Source: Paenibacillus larvae subsp. larvae
GTDB lineage: Bacteria > Bacillota > Bacilli > Paenibacillales > NBRC-103111
Assembly (NCBI RefSeq): GCF_002003265.1
Contig: NZ_CP019687.1
Coordinates: 744,001 to 808,000 of the forward strand
Direction of reading: 5' to 3'
DNA length: 64,000 bases
Shown here piece by piece: positions 16,997-26,324 of this stretch. The translations under genes were made by a program, and so were the position numbers. Within the stretch, counting starts at the first letter, position 1. Each line of letters starts with the position of its first letter. Below the pieces are notes generated by a model. The model searched no databases and had not been told where the DNA came from. It was given only the letters and a program-made list of their open reading frames with translations.

Positions 16997-19282
16997 ATGG
17001 CCATGACAGAGCATGAGAAGGACCATCTATATACAGAAATCAAAATGAACATGACGAAGCAGGTGGCAGCTGAACTGCTTAAGGATTTTCCTCATTTACG
17101 GGCTGATAACTGGGTGAAATATGCGATAGCAGTTCCGGATAAAGATGATCAGCAAGCGGAACTGGCCGTTTATCGGTCCTTGAAGACCGCCGCTGTGGAA
17201 TGCATCACGAAAGATGAACCTGAATGGACTTTTCCGGCAGCTGCAGCTTATTTGCAGGAACTTTATTATATAGCGGCTCAAAACCGCTCCTATTCACTAA
17301 CCTTCCGGAACGGGGTCATTGAAGGTAGTCCTTACGGCTCTTTCTACGAACTGATCTCCATGCTTTGTGAAAAAGGGATTTATAAAGCAGAATTAATAGA
17401 TAGCTATTCCAGAGAAGAGATCGAGGATCTAGGCCGAGCCATTCAACCGGAAAAGGACAAGTTATTTCCTTACGTCGGATTGATTACTCTTGCTGAAAGA
17501 TATTTGGCGACCGGCTTTGCCGGCGAATTTTATGAATTGCCGCAGGAGCGTTTTATGATCATTGCCATGCAGCTGATGATACAGGAAAAGCGCAGTACCC
17601 GTCTTAAGTGGGTAAAGGAGGCTTATTGGGCACTAAGCAACCAGTACATGACCGTAGCAACTCCTACTCTCTCCAATGCCGGAAAGGCCCGGGCAGGTCA
17701 GTTGTCCAGCTGCTTTATCGACACAGTGGATGATTCCCTCCAGGGCATTTATGATTCCAATACGGACATTGCGAGACTATCCAAAATGGGTGGCGGTATC
17801 GGGGTATACATGGGCAAGGTCCGTTCCAGAGGTTCCGACATCCGGGGATATAAAGGAAAATCCAGCGGGGTGCTTCCATGGATTCGCCAGCTGAACAATA
17901 CGGCGGTGAGCGTGGATCAGCTCGGTACAAGAAAGGGCAGTATCGCTGTATATTTGGACGTTTGGCATAAGGACATCCTGTCTTTTCTGGATTTAAAACT
18001 GAATAACGGGGATGAGCGTCTGAGAGCCCACGACATTTTTCCGGGCGTGTGCATCCCTGACTTATTTATGGAAGCGGTAGAGCAGCGCGGGGAGTTCCAT
18101 TTGTTTGATCCTCATGAAGTCCGTCAGGTTATGGGGTATTCACTGGAAGATCTCTATGACGAGAAAGTGGGAGAGGGCAGTTTCCGTACAAAATACGAAG
18201 AGTGTGTCAATAATCCGCAGCTCAGCCGGACAACCGTTCAGGCCATTGATATCATGAAGCGGATTCTGATCTCTCAACTGGAGACAGGCACGCCTTACAT
18301 GTTTTACCGCGATACGGTAAACCGGGCTAACCCGAACAAGCATAAAGGAATGATCTATTCAAGTAACTTGTGTACGGAAATTATGCAAAATATGTCTGCC
18401 ACTACTCTCATTGAGGAAGAGCTTAACGATGGAGAGATTGTGATCCGCAAGCAGGCGGGCGATTTTGTAGTCTGCAATCTGTCCAGTATTCATCTGGCCA
18501 GAGCTGTTCCGGACGGAGTGCTAGAACGCCTCATTCCGGTTCAAATCCGGATGCTGGATAATGTGATTGACATTAACCGGATTGAAGTACCTCAGGCTAC
18601 ATATACGAATAAACGCTATCGTGCCATTGGCCTTGGCACATTTGGCCTTCATCACCTGCTTGCCCTGAAAAAAATTCAGTGGGAAAGTGAAGAAGCAGTA
18701 GTCTATAATGAAGCTTTATACGAACGGATCAGTTTCCTTGCCATTCAAGCCTCTATGGAACTGGCCCGGGAAAAAGGGGCTTATCCGCTCTTTGAAGGAT
18801 CGGGCTGGGAGACCGGGGAGTATTTTGAACTAAAAGGGTATAAGTCTGAAGAATGGAAGAAGCTTCAGCAGCAGACCAAGGAAAACGGTATGAGAAACGG
18901 GTACCTTATGGCGGTTGCACCAAACGGATCAACCTCCATTATAGCTGGATCCACGGCTTCCATTGATCCGATCTATGACCTGATCTCTTATGAGGAAAAA
19001 ACGACTTACAAGATAGCAAACCCGGCTCCGGATCTGAGTCCGCAAACGATCTGGTATTACAAGACCGCTTTCCATATTGATCAGCACTGGTCAATCAGAC
19101 AGGCTTCCGCCCGTCAGCGCCATATTGACCAAGGTCAAAGCTTCAATCTGTACGTTAAACCTGACATTAAAGCCAAGCAATTCCTGGAACTTCACCTGGA
19201 TGCATGGAGAAGCGGCCTGAAAGCAAGCTATTATGTCCGCAGCCGTGCAGTGGAAGTGGAAGATTGCGTGGTATGCACATAA
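16997..19282 (+). CDS. nrdA: Ribonucleoside-diphosphate reductase, large (alpha) subunit, class I
   Basis: A 761-aa catalytic subunit reducing ribonucleotides to deoxyribonucleotides with oxygen-dependent partner NrdB. Active-site residues are visible: radical-site Cys459 in SSNLCTEIM, the redox pair Cys239 (QLSSCF) and Cys493 (VVCNLSS), the tyrosine pair in KASYYVRSR near the end, and the C-terminal shuttle CVVCT (Cys757/760). No complete N-terminal ATP-cone is evident, so dATP inhibition via that domain is probably absent. The ATG follows AGAGGAG. It is the first gene behind the B12 riboswitch; nrdB follows after 54 bases. Sequence motifs look closer to NrdA than to NrdE. Confidence 0.93.
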   Translation: MAMTEHEKDHLYTEIKMNMTKQVAAELLKDFPHLRADNWVKYAIAVPDKDDQQAELAVYRSLKTAAVECITKDEPEWTFPAAAAYLQELYYIAAQNRSYSLTFRNGVIEGSPYGSFYELISMLCEKGIYKAELIDSYSREEIEDLGRAIQPEKDKLFPYVGLITLAERYLATGFAGEFYELPQERFMIIAMQLMIQEKRSTRLKWVKEAYWALSNQYMTVATPTLSNAGKARAGQLSSCFIDTVDDSLQGIYDSNTDIARLSKMGGGIGVYMGKVRSRGSDIRGYKGKSSGVLPWIRQLNNTAVSVDQLGTRKGSIAVYLDVWHKDILSFLDLKLNNGDERLRAHDIFPGVCIPDLFMEAVEQRGEFHLFDPHEVRQVMGYSLEDLYDEKVGEGSFRTKYEECVNNPQLSRTTVQAIDIMKRILISQLETGTPYMFYRDTVNRANPNKHKGMIYSSNLCTEIMQNMSATTLIEEELNDGEIVIRKQAGDFVVCNLSSIHLARAVPDGVLERLIPVQIRMLDNVIDINRIEVPQATYTNKRYRAIGLGTFGLHHLLALKKIQWESEEAVVYNEALYERISFLAIQASMELAREKGAYPLFEGSGWETGEYFELKGYKSEEWKKLQQQTKENGMRNGYLMAVAPNGSTSIIAGSTASIDPIYDLISYEEKTTYKIANPAPDLSPQTIWYYKTAFHIDQHWSIRQASARQRHIDQGQSFNLYVKPDIKAKQFLELHLDAWRSGLKASYYVRSRAVEVEDCVVCT

Positions 19283-19336
19283 GCTGGGCGGAGCATCATT
19301 TCCGTAGTTAAGAATGTACCAACAGGAGGATCAAAG

Positions 19337-20368
19337 ATGTTAACCAGACAGAAAGTATTTGATACGACGGCACCCAATAAATCCGACAAACTCATCGAAG
19401 GCTCATGCTCTTCCATTTTGAATTGGGATGATATCCGGAAGCCAGAAATGTATAAACTATATAAAGTTCTGATTGCCAACCACTGGATTCCGTCTGAAAT
19501 TCCAATGAATAAGGACAAGCTGCAATTTGAACAGCTGACGGCACAAGAACAGGAGACCTACAAAAAAATTATCGGTCTTCTGGCTGTCCTGGATAGTATG
19601 CAAACCAACTTTGTTACAGATGTGGGAAATTATTTTACGGATTCGTCCCTGGTTGCCATCGCGGCGATTATCAACCAGCAGGAAGTTATTCATAATCAAT
19701 CTTACTCCTACGTTTTGTCGAGCATTACTAATTATGAGGTACAGAAGGAAGTATTTGAGTACTGGAAAAAAGATGAGATTCTGCTGGAAAGGAATCTGTT
19801 TATTGCGGAGTTGTATCAGCGTTTTCGGGATGAGCCTACCCCGGCTACCTTCTTCGAGGCCGTCGTAGCTGACATGATTTTGGAGGGTATTTTCTTTTAC
19901 AGCGGCTTTGCCTTCTTTTACCACCTGGCCCGCCAGCAAAAAATGCTGGGAACGAGCCAAATGATCAGTTATATTCAACGGGACGAGGCTCAACATGCCT
20001 ACTTCTTTGGTGAAGTGTTCAAACTTCTTTTGACCGATTTTCCTGAACTAAACACAAGCGAACGTATCCAATATGTGTACGATACCATCGATCAGGCCGT
20101 TAAGCTTGAAGAAAAGTGGGCCCACTACGTACTGAATCAAATAGACGGGATTGATCTGGATGATTTTTCGCGGTACATCCGTTTTATTGCCAATAAACGT
20201 CTTAAAACAATGGGGCTTCAGCCGGCTTATGAAGGGGTCGATAATTGCATGCCATGGATCCGTCCTTTCTCGGATGAAGCTTTAAACCAGACAAAGACTG
20301 ATTTCTTTGAGGCCAAATCCCGCACATATGCCAAAGTGTCTGATGATAACGGATTTGACGAACTTTAG
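19337..20368 (+). CDS. nrdB: Ribonucleoside-diphosphate reductase, small (beta) subunit, class I
   Basis: A 343-aa, all-helical ferritin-like protein that holds the metal centre and stable radical for NrdA. Metal-site and radical residues are Asp in LAVLDSMQ, Glu116 and His119 in QEVIHNQSY with Tyr123 at the radical position, then Glu in ILEGIFFYS and Glu/His in RDEAQHAYF. The ATG follows AGGAGG. It shares the nrdA transcript, hence the B12 riboswitch. Length is normal. Whether it uses Fe-Fe or Mn-Fe/Mn-Mn cannot be read here. No nrdI or nrdH gene is adjacent, which favours the class Ia type. Confidence 0.92.
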   Translation: MLTRQKVFDTTAPNKSDKLIEGSCSSILNWDDIRKPEMYKLYKVLIANHWIPSEIPMNKDKLQFEQLTAQEQETYKKIIGLLAVLDSMQTNFVTDVGNYFTDSSLVAIAAIINQQEVIHNQSYSYVLSSITNYEVQKEVFEYWKKDEILLERNLFIAELYQRFRDEPTPATFFEAVVADMILEGIFFYSGFAFFYHLARQQKMLGTSQMISYIQRDEAQHAYFFGEVFKLLLTDFPELNTSERIQYVYDTIDQAVKLEEKWAHYVLNQIDGIDLDDFSRYIRFIANKRLKTMGLQPAYEGVDNCMPWIRPFSDEALNQTKTDFFEAKSRTYAKVSDDNGFDEL

Positions 20369-20438
20369 ACTGTTCGGATTATCTATTTTAAAAAAAAGCG
20401 TCAGTTATGTTAAAATCAGATTCTACTTTTGAGCAGGC

Positions 20439-20476
20439 ATAGCCCCTTGCATCGGATGTATGCATGGGGCTATTTG
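20439..20476. terminator. Hairpin after nrdB
   Basis: Arms ATAGCCCCTTGCAT (20439-20452) and ATGCATGGGGCTAT (20460-20473) pair at 13 of 14 positions. The T-tract is poor on both strands. It lies between the convergent ends of nrdB and oppA. Confidence 0.6.
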
Positions 20477-20528
20477 TGTAAGCAATTGGCATCGTCCGAT
20501 TTCAGGTTTATGCCGATTGCAGGTCTGA

Positions 20529-22328
20529 TTAATTCTCTACTTCCGGTTTTTCGCTTGTTACGGCCACGTCTTTCCAGGTTAATTTAGAGCCTGGAGCAAC
20601 ATCATAGTTTTTCACACGATTGTTAACGCCGGTTAATTCAAACTTATAATGAAGCGGAATTAATGGAACTTCATCATGAATTAATTTTTGCCATTGGTCG
20701 TAAATGTCTTTCCTGTATTTGTCATCCATTGCTTTTGCAGAGATTCCCGCTTTCAGAAGCTCTTTATTTTTATCATGGACCCAACGATCATTGTTGAATT
20801 TTGAATCTTTTGCCCAAATACCGGATGGATCCGGGTCTGAACCCGTGCCCCAAGCGCCGGAAAAAACATCGACTTTTGGATCATCATTATTAATCATATC
20901 ATAGAAGGAGTTAAACTCATGCAAGCGGCCATCAACCAGTTCTGCCTTTAGGCCAATGTCTTTCCATGATTGAATAAAGAACTTCGCAAGAGGATCACTT
21001 ATATCACTGCCATCCATCGCTAATAAGTTTATTTTGAACTCCTGCTCCTTCGAATCTTCACGGAATCCGTCCCCGTTCGTATCCTTATAACCGGCTTCAT
21101 CCAGCAATTTCTTTGCTTTCTCTACATCTTTGTCATAGGCGCCAAGTTTATTGTTATGGTATTTCGGCAAAGAAGGCGGTATCGGTGAATTAGCCTCAAA
21201 ACGAAGGTTATAATACATTTTGTCAGCGATTGCTTTACGGTCAATGGCATAGGCCATGGCCTGTCGCAACCGGACATCCTTAAATTTGTCCCTATCCATG
21301 ACGCTTTCCTGTTTCTCTTTGTCATAGTGGCCGAATTTAAAACCAATATAGCTGTAATACAAATCCGTTGCACCGATTAATTGCACATTTTTCAGTTTGC
21401 TTGTATTTGGATACTGGTCTGCGGTTACTTCGGCAATGTCAATTTCGCCCTTTTTGAGAGAAGCGTTGACTACGGAAGGATTGACCACTTTCAGTACCAT
21501 GCTTTTCAGTTTAGGCTTTCCGGCCCAATAGTTGTCAAAGCGTTCAAACTCCACGGATTCACCCGGCACTATTTCCTTTACTTTAAAAGGACCAAAGCCT
21601 ATTGGATTTTTGCGGATTTTATCAGATTCAGCCAATTTTTCAATCGGGACATCCCCTAAATATTTTTTATGGAGCGGTGCTGACCAAAGCCCGGTTTTCA
21701 TAGAAGGGTTAGGTTCCTTATAGGTTATAGAAATCGTTTTTTCATCATTGACTTTTACACCGGATATTTTATCGGTTTTTCCTTCATGATACTCTTCCAT
21801 TCCTTCAACCAGTTGTAGTTGTGTATTGTAACGGACTCCTGTATATTTCGGACTGCCGATGACAAGATAGGCATATTCCAAATCCTCAGCTGTCACAGGA
21901 TTGCCGTCATGCCATTTCACATTATCTCTGATCTTCAAAGTAATGGTTCTTTTGTCATCCGAAATGGTAAACGTTGCGGGACCATCATTGTTGAATTCCC
22001 AGTTTTCATCCGTATAGAGCAGGCTCTCATCAAATTTAGAAATGATTACAAAATCAGGTTGGTCCTGATATAAGGCGTTGTTTAAGATACCTTTAAATGG
22101 TGTGCCGGCTACCAGACCAAATGTAAGGGAACCGTCTTGAATTTCTTGTTTGTCGTTTTTAGTGACACTGGGAAACTTGCTTGTTTCGACTTTCGGTGAA
22201 TTGGATGGTTCACTTCCTTTGCTTCCATTTGCACCGCTGCCCGGGCTGCTTCCTCCGCTGCAGGCTGACAGCAGCAAGGCAGAGATGGCGAGCGCACTTA
22301 ATGCTTTGACTAACCTTGGTTTGCCCAT
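20529..22328 (-). CDS. oppA: Oligopeptide ABC transporter, substrate-binding lipoprotein
   Basis: A 599-aa SBP_bac_5 family lipoprotein. Residues 1-23 form a lipoprotein signal with lipobox LLSAC, followed by a Ser/Gly-rich linker to about residue 55. The binding domain shows KWHDGNPVTAEDLEYAY near residue 140 and RQAMAYAIDRKAIA in the middle. It captures peptides outside the membrane for the OppB/OppC channel. It is the last gene of the minus-strand operon, 14 bases after oppC, with an AAGGGGG-type site. The aspartate/asparagine-rich ligand region does not reveal peptide preference. Confidence 0.92.
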   Translation of the reverse strand: MGKPRLVKALSALAISALLLSACSGGSSPGSGANGSKGSEPSNSPKVETSKFPSVTKNDKQEIQDGSLTFGLVAGTPFKGILNNALYQDQPDFVIISKFDESLLYTDENWEFNNDGPATFTISDDKRTITLKIRDNVKWHDGNPVTAEDLEYAYLVIGSPKYTGVRYNTQLQLVEGMEEYHEGKTDKISGVKVNDEKTISITYKEPNPSMKTGLWSAPLHKKYLGDVPIEKLAESDKIRKNPIGFGPFKVKEIVPGESVEFERFDNYWAGKPKLKSMVLKVVNPSVVNASLKKGEIDIAEVTADQYPNTSKLKNVQLIGATDLYYSYIGFKFGHYDKEKQESVMDRDKFKDVRLRQAMAYAIDRKAIADKMYYNLRFEANSPIPPSLPKYHNNKLGAYDKDVEKAKKLLDEAGYKDTNGDGFREDSKEQEFKINLLAMDGSDISDPLAKFFIQSWKDIGLKAELVDGRLHEFNSFYDMINNDDPKVDVFSGAWGTGSDPDPSGIWAKDSKFNNDRWVHDKNKELLKAGISAKAMDDKYRKDIYDQWQKLIHDEVPLIPLHYKFELTGVNNRVKNYDVAPGSKLTWKDVAVTSEKPEVEN

Positions 22329-22342
22329 TTCAATAATCCCCC

Positions 22343-23248
22343 TTATCCTTTTCGTTGTTTGGCATCAGCTGAGCGTTTTAACGCTTGGCCGATGAAATTT
22401 ATACACAGCATCAACATTAAAATCATCATTGATGCAGGTAACCAAATCCACCATTTATCCTGCAGGACATCCGGATTTCTGGCGTAACTGACAAGTGTAC
22501 CGAGGCTGGGTGTGCTTTCCGGCAGACCAAATCCCAGAAAAGTAAGGCCTGATTCAATCCCGATATTACCTGCCAGGTTTAATGTGACACTGACAATAAT
22601 GATGGAACTTAAATTGGGCAATACCTGGAAAATCATAATTTTCCAATTTGGTGTCCCTAATGTTTTGGAGGCAGAGACATAATCGAGTTCTTTTTCCGCT
22701 AATACTTTGGAACGAATGAGCCTCGCCTTACCGGTCCACAAGAAAATGCTCATAATTAAAATAAAAGTGAAGATGTTGTAAGTAGGGACAATGGTAACAA
22801 AAACAATCACAAGCATAAGGAAGGGCATCAGCATGATGAAATCGATCACACGCATGATGATGTTATCCACGATTCCTCCGAAATAACCGGCAATAAGGCC
22901 TATAGTGAGACCGATTAAACAGGTGAGAACGGTTATCGCTGCCCCGATGGTAAAGGAATTTCTAGTACCGATGATAAGCTGGCCGAAAATATCCCGTCCC
23001 CCGTAATCAGTTCCTAACCAATGCTCTGCCGATGGAGGGGAATAAATCGAGAGCAAATCAACCCGTACGATGTCTTCTTCCTTCAAAATAAAGGAAGTCA
23101 AATAGACAGCCAGCAGGAGCAAGGCAAGAAAGAATAATGAAAACATCGCAAGTTTATCTTGACGAATTTCACGCCACATAATGGAAAAAGTGGAGGGGCT
23201 TTTTTCGAGATGAACAGACATAACTTGTTTTTCAGGCTTGGTTATCAT
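22343..23248 (-). CDS. oppC: Oligopeptide ABC transporter permease, OppC-like
   Basis: A 301-aa permease with a cytosolic N-terminus, one N-terminal membrane helix (about residues 36-54) and the core five helices after residue 95. It has the EAA-type loop LAEKELDYVSASKTLGTPNWKIM that contacts the ATPases, and the OppC-typical HWLGTDYGGRDIFGQL segment. It pairs with OppB to form the channel. It lies 18 bases after oppB and shares the operon. Length is normal. Confidence 0.92.
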   Translation of the reverse strand: MITKPEKQVMSVHLEKSPSTFSIMWREIRQDKLAMFSLFFLALLLLAVYLTSFILKEEDIVRVDLLSIYSPPSAEHWLGTDYGGRDIFGQLIIGTRNSFTIGAAITVLTCLIGLTIGLIAGYFGGIVDNIIMRVIDFIMLMPFLMLVIVFVTIVPTYNIFTFILIMSIFLWTGKARLIRSKVLAEKELDYVSASKTLGTPNWKIMIFQVLPNLSSIIIVSVTLNLAGNIGIESGLTFLGFGLPESTPSLGTLVSYARNPDVLQDKWWIWLPASMMILMLMLCINFIGQALKRSADAKQRKG

Positions 23249-23266
23249 GAATATTCGTCCTTTCCC

Positions 23267-24232
23267 TTAATCAATACGGATACGCGGGTCAACGATACTG
23301 AGAATAATGTCAGAAAGGAGCGTTCCCAGAAGCGTCGCAAAACCGGTGAGCATAACCAGTGCGGTTACTACACTAAAGTCACGTTGGGAAATGGACTGTA
23401 TAAATAATTGTCCTATTCCCGGATAACTAAAGATGCTCTCCAAAAAGATAGCCCCGCCCACTAATCCTGTTATTTCATACCCCAAAAAAGCGGCGATTGG
23501 CAGGAAAGAATTACGCAAAATATGTCTGGAATAAACTTTGGATTCCGGAACACCTTTTGATCTTACCGTACGCACAAAATCTTTATGTTTCGTATCAATA
23601 ATTTCGCTTCGCAAATATTGTACAATTCCCACAGTTGAGATTAGTGCCCCGGAAAAAGCAGGGAGCAGAAGGTGATTGAACTTGCTCATGTAGTAAGCAA
23701 AGGTACCTGCTTCTACATAAGGATCTACACTTCCCCCAGTAGGAAAAAGGGCCAGTTGAAAGCCGAAAACAAAAAGCATGATTAGTCCAAAAATAAAGAG
23801 CGGTGTAGCAAAACCGAGATAATTATAAAATGTGATAAAGCGGTCTGCCCACGAGTCATTCCATCGTCCGCTTACCATGCCGAGCGGAAGGGCAATGAGG
23901 TATGTAAGAAGGAGAATAAAAAAGGCCAAGGTGACTGAATTCGCTAGGCGTTCCCCGATTAGATCGGTTACTTTCATTTTATGAGCATAGGAGACTCCAA
24001 AGTCGCCTTGCGCAACATTTTTAATCCAGCGTATATATTGAGTCGGGACAGGGTCATTTAACCCTAATTTTTCACGCTGCTCCTCAATGGCTTTTTGATT
24101 TGCATTTGGATCCAGAGCTGCTCCTGTCAGCGCATCGCCTGGCATTGCTTTCGCCAGCAGGAACACGAGCACGCTTAATATAACTAATTGCGGTATCATG
24201 ATCAGGAATCTTCGCAATATAAATTTCCACAT
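23267..24232 (-). CDS. oppB: Oligopeptide ABC transporter permease, OppB-like
   Basis: A 321-aa permease starting MWKFILRRFLIMIPQ, with an N-terminal helix, a large extracytoplasmic loop containing AKAMPGDALTGAALDP, and five core helices. The EAA-type loop is in RTVRSKGVPESKVYSRHILRNS. The ATG at 24232 is chosen because GAGGAG lies 8 bases upstream; ATGs at 24238 and 24259 are less well placed. It begins 13 bases after the oppF stop. Partner of OppC. Confidence 0.92.
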   Translation of the reverse strand: MWKFILRRFLIMIPQLVILSVLVFLLAKAMPGDALTGAALDPNANQKAIEEQREKLGLNDPVPTQYIRWIKNVAQGDFGVSYAHKMKVTDLIGERLANSVTLAFFILLLTYLIALPLGMVSGRWNDSWADRFITFYNYLGFATPLFIFGLIMLFVFGFQLALFPTGGSVDPYVEAGTFAYYMSKFNHLLLPAFSGALISTVGIVQYLRSEIIDTKHKDFVRTVRSKGVPESKVYSRHILRNSFLPIAAFLGYEITGLVGGAIFLESIFSYPGIGQLFIQSISQRDFSVVTALVMLTGFATLLGTLLSDIILSIVDPRIRID

Positions 24233-24245
24233 GTTCATCGCTCCT

Positions 24246-25172
24246 CTATGGTAATGCAACCCTGTGTGTCGGGGAAATAGATTTTAAATCGTATACGCCT
24301 CCATGTTCGTCAAAATATTTCACGTAATGCTTTTGATATTCCTCGTTTACTTGCCGGCGCAGCTCACTTTGCCGTTCCCGATACTCTGGACGGATATCCG
24401 GGATGGCCGAAAGCAGCCGTTTTGTATAAATATGCTGGGGGTTTGAGAAAATATCCGCACTTGGAGCTTCTTCAACCAGACGGCCCCGGTACATAACACC
24501 AATCCGGTCACACATATGACGGATTACGCCTAAATCGTGGCTAATAAATATGTAAGTTAAGCCAAGTTCCGCTTGCAAATCCTGCATAAAATTCAGTACT
24601 TGCGCCTGGACGGAAACATCCAGCGCGGAGACAGGTTCGTCCGCAATAATCAGTTTCGGTTTTAACGTCAATGCACGCGCAATTCCAATCCGCTGCCGCT
24701 GCCCTCCCGAAAACTCATGCGGGTATTTATAGATATTATCCGGGCTTAAACCAACTTTATCGAGGTAATGCTGAACAGATTTCCGTTCCTCATCCGGGGA
24801 GAGCCTCTCAAAGTTTCGCAGCGGTTCGGCAATAATATCAAGGACCCGTTTCTTCGGATTTAACGAAGAGTATGGATCTTGAAAAATCATCTGAATATTT
24901 TTGCGATGATTGCGCAGTTCGGAACGGCTCAATTTCGTTAGATCCACCTGATGGAACAAAATTTGTCCGCTTGTCGGTTTGATCAGCCGCATAATGGCGT
25001 TTCCTGTCGTTGATTTACCGCTGCCGGATTCCCCGACGATGCCGTAAGTTTCCCCTGCCTGCACTTCAAAACTTACATCATCCACGGCATGGACGTGGTC
25101 CAAAACACGCCCGAAGAAGCCTCCGTGAATGGGGAAATGCACCTTTAATTGATCTACTTTAAGCAGTGCCAT
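24246..25172 (-). CDS. oppF: Oligopeptide ABC transporter ATPase, OppF-like
   Basis: A 308-aa ATPase. The start MALLKVDQL at 25172, with AAAGGAGA upstream, is preferred over an in-frame start 66 codons earlier that lies within oppD. Walker A is GESGSGKST, signature FSGGQRQRIGIARAL, Walker B LIIADEPVSALD, followed by the oligo_HPY tail (PQHIYTKRLLSAIP). It overlaps the oppD stop by 14 bases. It forms the heterodimeric motor with OppD. Confidence 0.92.
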   Translation of the reverse strand: MALLKVDQLKVHFPIHGGFFGRVLDHVHAVDDVSFEVQAGETYGIVGESGSGKSTTGNAIMRLIKPTSGQILFHQVDLTKLSRSELRNHRKNIQMIFQDPYSSLNPKKRVLDIIAEPLRNFERLSPDEERKSVQHYLDKVGLSPDNIYKYPHEFSGGQRQRIGIARALTLKPKLIIADEPVSALDVSVQAQVLNFMQDLQAELGLTYIFISHDLGVIRHMCDRIGVMYRGRLVEEAPSADIFSNPQHIYTKRLLSAIPDIRPEYRERQSELRRQVNEEYQKHYVKYFDEHGGVYDLKSISPTHRVALP

Positions 25173-26178
25173 GTGTGATGGGGTCTCCTTTCCCGTCTTT
25201 GAAGTCGAAATGCTTATAACAAGTACACCGTACCCAATGGTCCGGTGCTGCTTCATGCAGAACAGGTTCTTCTTCATGCCGGTTTGCCGGGATCCATGGA
25301 ATTCGCGATTGAAAACGGCAGCCGCTGCGCGGAAGTTTGGATAAGGAAGGGACAACCCCTTGAATGACATGTAATTTAGCTCTTTTAGAGTACGCCGAAG
25401 GAATCGAATTTAGCAAAGAACGGGTATACGGGTGAAGAGGGTTGCGGAAAATCTCCTGGACGGTTCCTGTTTCGACCACTTGGCCGGCATACATTACTAC
25501 AATGCGGTCTGCCGTTTCGGCTACAACACTTAAGTCATGTGTAATTAAAATGACTCCCATTTTGGTTTGCTGCTGCAAGGAGGTTAACAGATTCAAAATT
25601 TGGGCTTGAATGGTTACGTCCAAGGCTGTTGTAGGTTCGTCGGCTATAATAAGTGAAGGCTTGCAAGCGACAGCAATTGCAATGACAATCCGCTGTCTCA
25701 TTCCACCGGATAGTTCATGAGGATATTGTTTATAAGTGCGCTCAGGTTTTGGAATTCCGACTTGCTTCAGCAAGTCCAGGGTACGGTCTTTTCTTTCTGC
25801 TTTGGAAAGTTTAGTATGGTAAGTCAAATTCTCTTCTATTTGTTTTCCGACCGTCATAAGAGGATCCAAGGCGGTAAGAGGCTCTTGGAAAATCATCCCG
25901 ATGTCAGAGCCGCGGATTTTGTTTATTTGTGCAGGTGACATCTTGAGAAGATCCCGATTTTTGTAGTGTATGTATCCTTGCAGCTTCGTATTGGCTTCAT
26001 TATGTAATCGCATGATAGAAAGCGCGAGAGCGCTTTTTCCGCAGCCGGACTCCCCAACAATGGCAACAATTTCATTCTCATGAACCGTTAAAGAAACGTC
26101 ATCCACTGCGGCGTAATAATTATCCAGAATGCGAAAGGAGGTCTGTAAGTGTTCAATGCGAAGAAGCGGATCCTTCAT
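25159..26178 (-). CDS. oppD: Oligopeptide ABC transporter ATPase, OppD-like
   Basis: A 339-aa ATPase and first gene of the operon (oppD-F-B-C-A). Walker A GESGCGKSA is near residue 39-47, signature LSGGMRQRIVIAIA in the middle, Walker B LIIADEPTTALD, then the oligo_HPY domain (NPLHPYTRSLLNSIP). The C-terminal part has the cysteines (SGCRF, VRCTC) often seen in OppD. The ATG follows GGAGGGAC. The order D-F-B-C-A resembles the app operon of B. subtilis in placing the ATPases first. Confidence 0.92.
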   Translation of the reverse strand: MKDPLLRIEHLQTSFRILDNYYAAVDDVSLTVHENEIVAIVGESGCGKSALALSIMRLHNEANTKLQGYIHYKNRDLLKMSPAQINKIRGSDIGMIFQEPLTALDPLMTVGKQIEENLTYHTKLSKAERKDRTLDLLKQVGIPKPERTYKQYPHELSGGMRQRIVIAIAVACKPSLIIADEPTTALDVTIQAQILNLLTSLQQQTKMGVILITHDLSVVAETADRIVVMYAGQVVETGTVQEIFRNPLHPYTRSLLNSIPSAYSKRAKLHVIQGVVPSLSKLPRSGCRFQSRIPWIPANRHEEEPVLHEAAPDHWVRCTCYKHFDFKDGKGDPITHGTA

Positions 26179-26324
26179 GGCTGTCCCTCCATATTGTAGA
26201 AATATATAATATTTTTACGTCATTTTAATATATATTCCTTAATTTTACAACAACAAAAAATTTTTCATCAAAAAAAGAAGCCCCATGAAGGAGCTCCGAA
26301 TAATTGCTTAGAAAACCCTGGTAT